Part shown: piece after piece, positions 63,208 to 64,000 of the stretch | How the letters are laid out: each line of letters begins with the position of its first letter | How positions within the stretch are numbered: the stretch's first letter is position 1 | Source of the DNA: Caulobacter vibrioides OR37 | Lineage (GTDB): Bacteria; Pseudomonadota; Alphaproteobacteria; Caulobacterales; Caulobacteraceae | Length of the DNA stretch: 64,000 nt | Direction of reading: 5' to 3' | NCBI RefSeq assembly: GCF_000372645.1 | Contig: NZ_APMP01000001.1 | Coordinates: 496,001-560,000, forward strand | The notes under the pieces: model-generated | Seen by the model: the letters and a program-made list of their open reading frames with translations, nothing else | Databases searched by the model: none | Told to the model about the DNA's origin: nothing | Made by a program: the position numbers and the translations under genes

Positions 63208-64000
63208 ACGCCCACCAGGCCGCGAATATCGACCACGCGGCGGCGGCCTGCTTCATCGCGCGCCAGGAAAACGATGGCGTCGACGGCGTGGGCGATGGCC
63301 GCCCGCGGCTCCACACCCGCCTGGCCAAGAGCCGCCGCGGCATAGAGCGACGCCAGCCGCCGCATCGCGCCATCCACCGAACCGGCGTGCAGGGTGCTCA
63401 GCGAGCCGGCCAGGCCGATCGACATGGCCGCGACCATGTCGAACACTTCCTCGCCGCGGACCTCGCCAACGACGAGCCTGTCGGGCCGCATCCGCAGCGT
63501 CTCCCGCACCAACTGACGGATCGACGCCGGCTGGCCCTCGCCATGCGCGATGCGGCGCGTCTGAAGCTTAACGCAATGAGGATGCTCGACCTTGAGCTCG
63601 CTGACATCCTCGATCAGCACGATGCGCTCATGCGGCGGCGCCTTGGCCAGCAACGCGCCGAGCAAGGTGGTCTTGCCCGCTCCAGGCGCGCCGGCGATGA
63701 CGAGGTTCAGCCGGTCGCGCACGGCGCTCTCCAACCAGGATCGCTGGGCCCGATCGATGGCGCCGAGCGTTTCAAGAGCCTCCAGGCTGAAAGGCTGTTC
63801 GGGAAAGCGTCGGATCGACACGAAGGGGCCGCCCTGGGCGACGGGAGCGCTGACGACGTGCATGCGCGAGCCGTCACGCAGTTCGACGTCCGCCCACGGA
63901 TTGGCGCGATTGACCGCCCGGCCGGCCCTGGCCACGTGGCGATGCACGAAGCTGTTCAGGTGTTCAGGGCCAAAGAAGCGCCCGTCGAAATCATGGAGTC
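63204..64000 (-). CDS. cpaF: CpaF/TadA-type pilus secretion ATPase, 5' truncated by window edge
   Basis: The C-terminal part (265 residues seen) of a type II/IV secretion ATPase. Walker A is GAPGAGKTT, the Asp box is VLIEDVSELKVEHPHC, Walker B LVVGEVRGEE, and the His-box region HAGSVDGAMRRL is present. The frame stays open to the right window edge, so the N-terminal part is outside. It powers Tad pilus assembly at the inner membrane, with TadB and TadC directly downstream by overlapping codons. Confidence 0.92.
   Translation of the reverse strand, partial: LHDFDGRFFGPEHLNSFVHRHVARAGRAVNRANPWADVELRDGSRMHVVSAPVAQGGPFVSIRRFPEQPFSLEALETLGAIDRAQRSWLESAVRDRLNLVIAGAPGAGKTTLLGALLAKAPPHERIVLIEDVSELKVEHPHCVKLQTRRIAHGEGQPASIRQLVRETLRMRPDRLVVGEVRGEEVFDMVAAMSIGLAGSLSTLHAGSVDGAMRRLASLYAAAALGQAGVEPRAAIAHAVDAIVFLARDEAGRRRVVDIRGLVGV

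Overview
The window is a GC-rich alphaproteobacterial chromosome segment, most likely from Caulobacterales (Caulobacter or Phenylobacterium type). The grounds are four TonB-dependent receptors placed at the heads of catabolic gene sets, one of them of the Xanthomonas/Caulobacter subfamily, a tryptophan-halogenase-like gene inside a glycoside-hydrolase operon, and a Tad/Cpa pilus-type locus at the right edge. The species is an inference. No rRNA, tRNA, CRISPR array or insertion sequence was seen.

Left edge (1-3.6 kb): a truncated LysR regulator, an FMN-dependent L-lactate dehydrogenase, and on the other strand an FAH-family hydrolase and a BDH2-like short-chain dehydrogenase that follow a TonB receptor gene.

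Island 1 (about 2-27 kb): a catabolic island that looks built to import and dismantle an unusual peptide or amino-acid conjugate. It has a TonB receptor, amidase, TetR regulator, MFS transporter, a beta-type class III aminotransferase, a DmpA/BapA-type (S58) aminopeptidase, two serine beta-lactamase-like hydrolases around an M1 aminopeptidase, a dipeptide epimerase, an asparaginase, an omega-amino-acid:pyruvate aminotransferase, and a CoA ligase, 2,4-dienoyl-CoA-reductase-like SDR, enoyl-CoA hydratase and thiolase. Four divergent promoter regions that start eight transcription units all carry copies of one 18-bp motif (consensus near AATGTAATCACCGCTCAT), so the island reads as a single regulon. 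Degradation of a beta- or D-amino-acid-containing peptide is the best functional guess.

Glucan locus (27.2-36.7 kb): LacI regulator, tandem perfect palindromic operators, TonB receptor, tryptophan-halogenase-like flavoprotein, GH3 and GH30 enzymes. This fits beta-glucan use.

Iron locus (36.8-41.3 kb): TonB receptor, small membrane protein and PepSY membrane protein behind a Fur-box-like site.

Island 2 (41.4-60.1 kb): a second regulon for a hydrophobic, probably alicyclic, terpenoid or steroid-like compound. It has a class I cytochrome P450, Rieske oxygenase, 2Fe-2S ferredoxin, ferredoxin reductase, GMC alcohol dehydrogenase, aldehyde dehydrogenase, acyl-CoA ligase, CoA transferase, two acyl-CoA dehydrogenase subunits, a thiolase-fold protein lacking the nucleophilic Cys paired with a DUF35 partner, a TonB receptor and a TetR regulator. 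Every transcription unit starts at a second dyad motif (near ATCTAACGTCATTAGATT).

Right edge (60.4-64 kb): a small HTH regulator, an AT-rich gap, and a compact Tad/Cpa locus (CpaF, TadB, TadC, a lysine-repeat exported protein and a Flp-like pilin).
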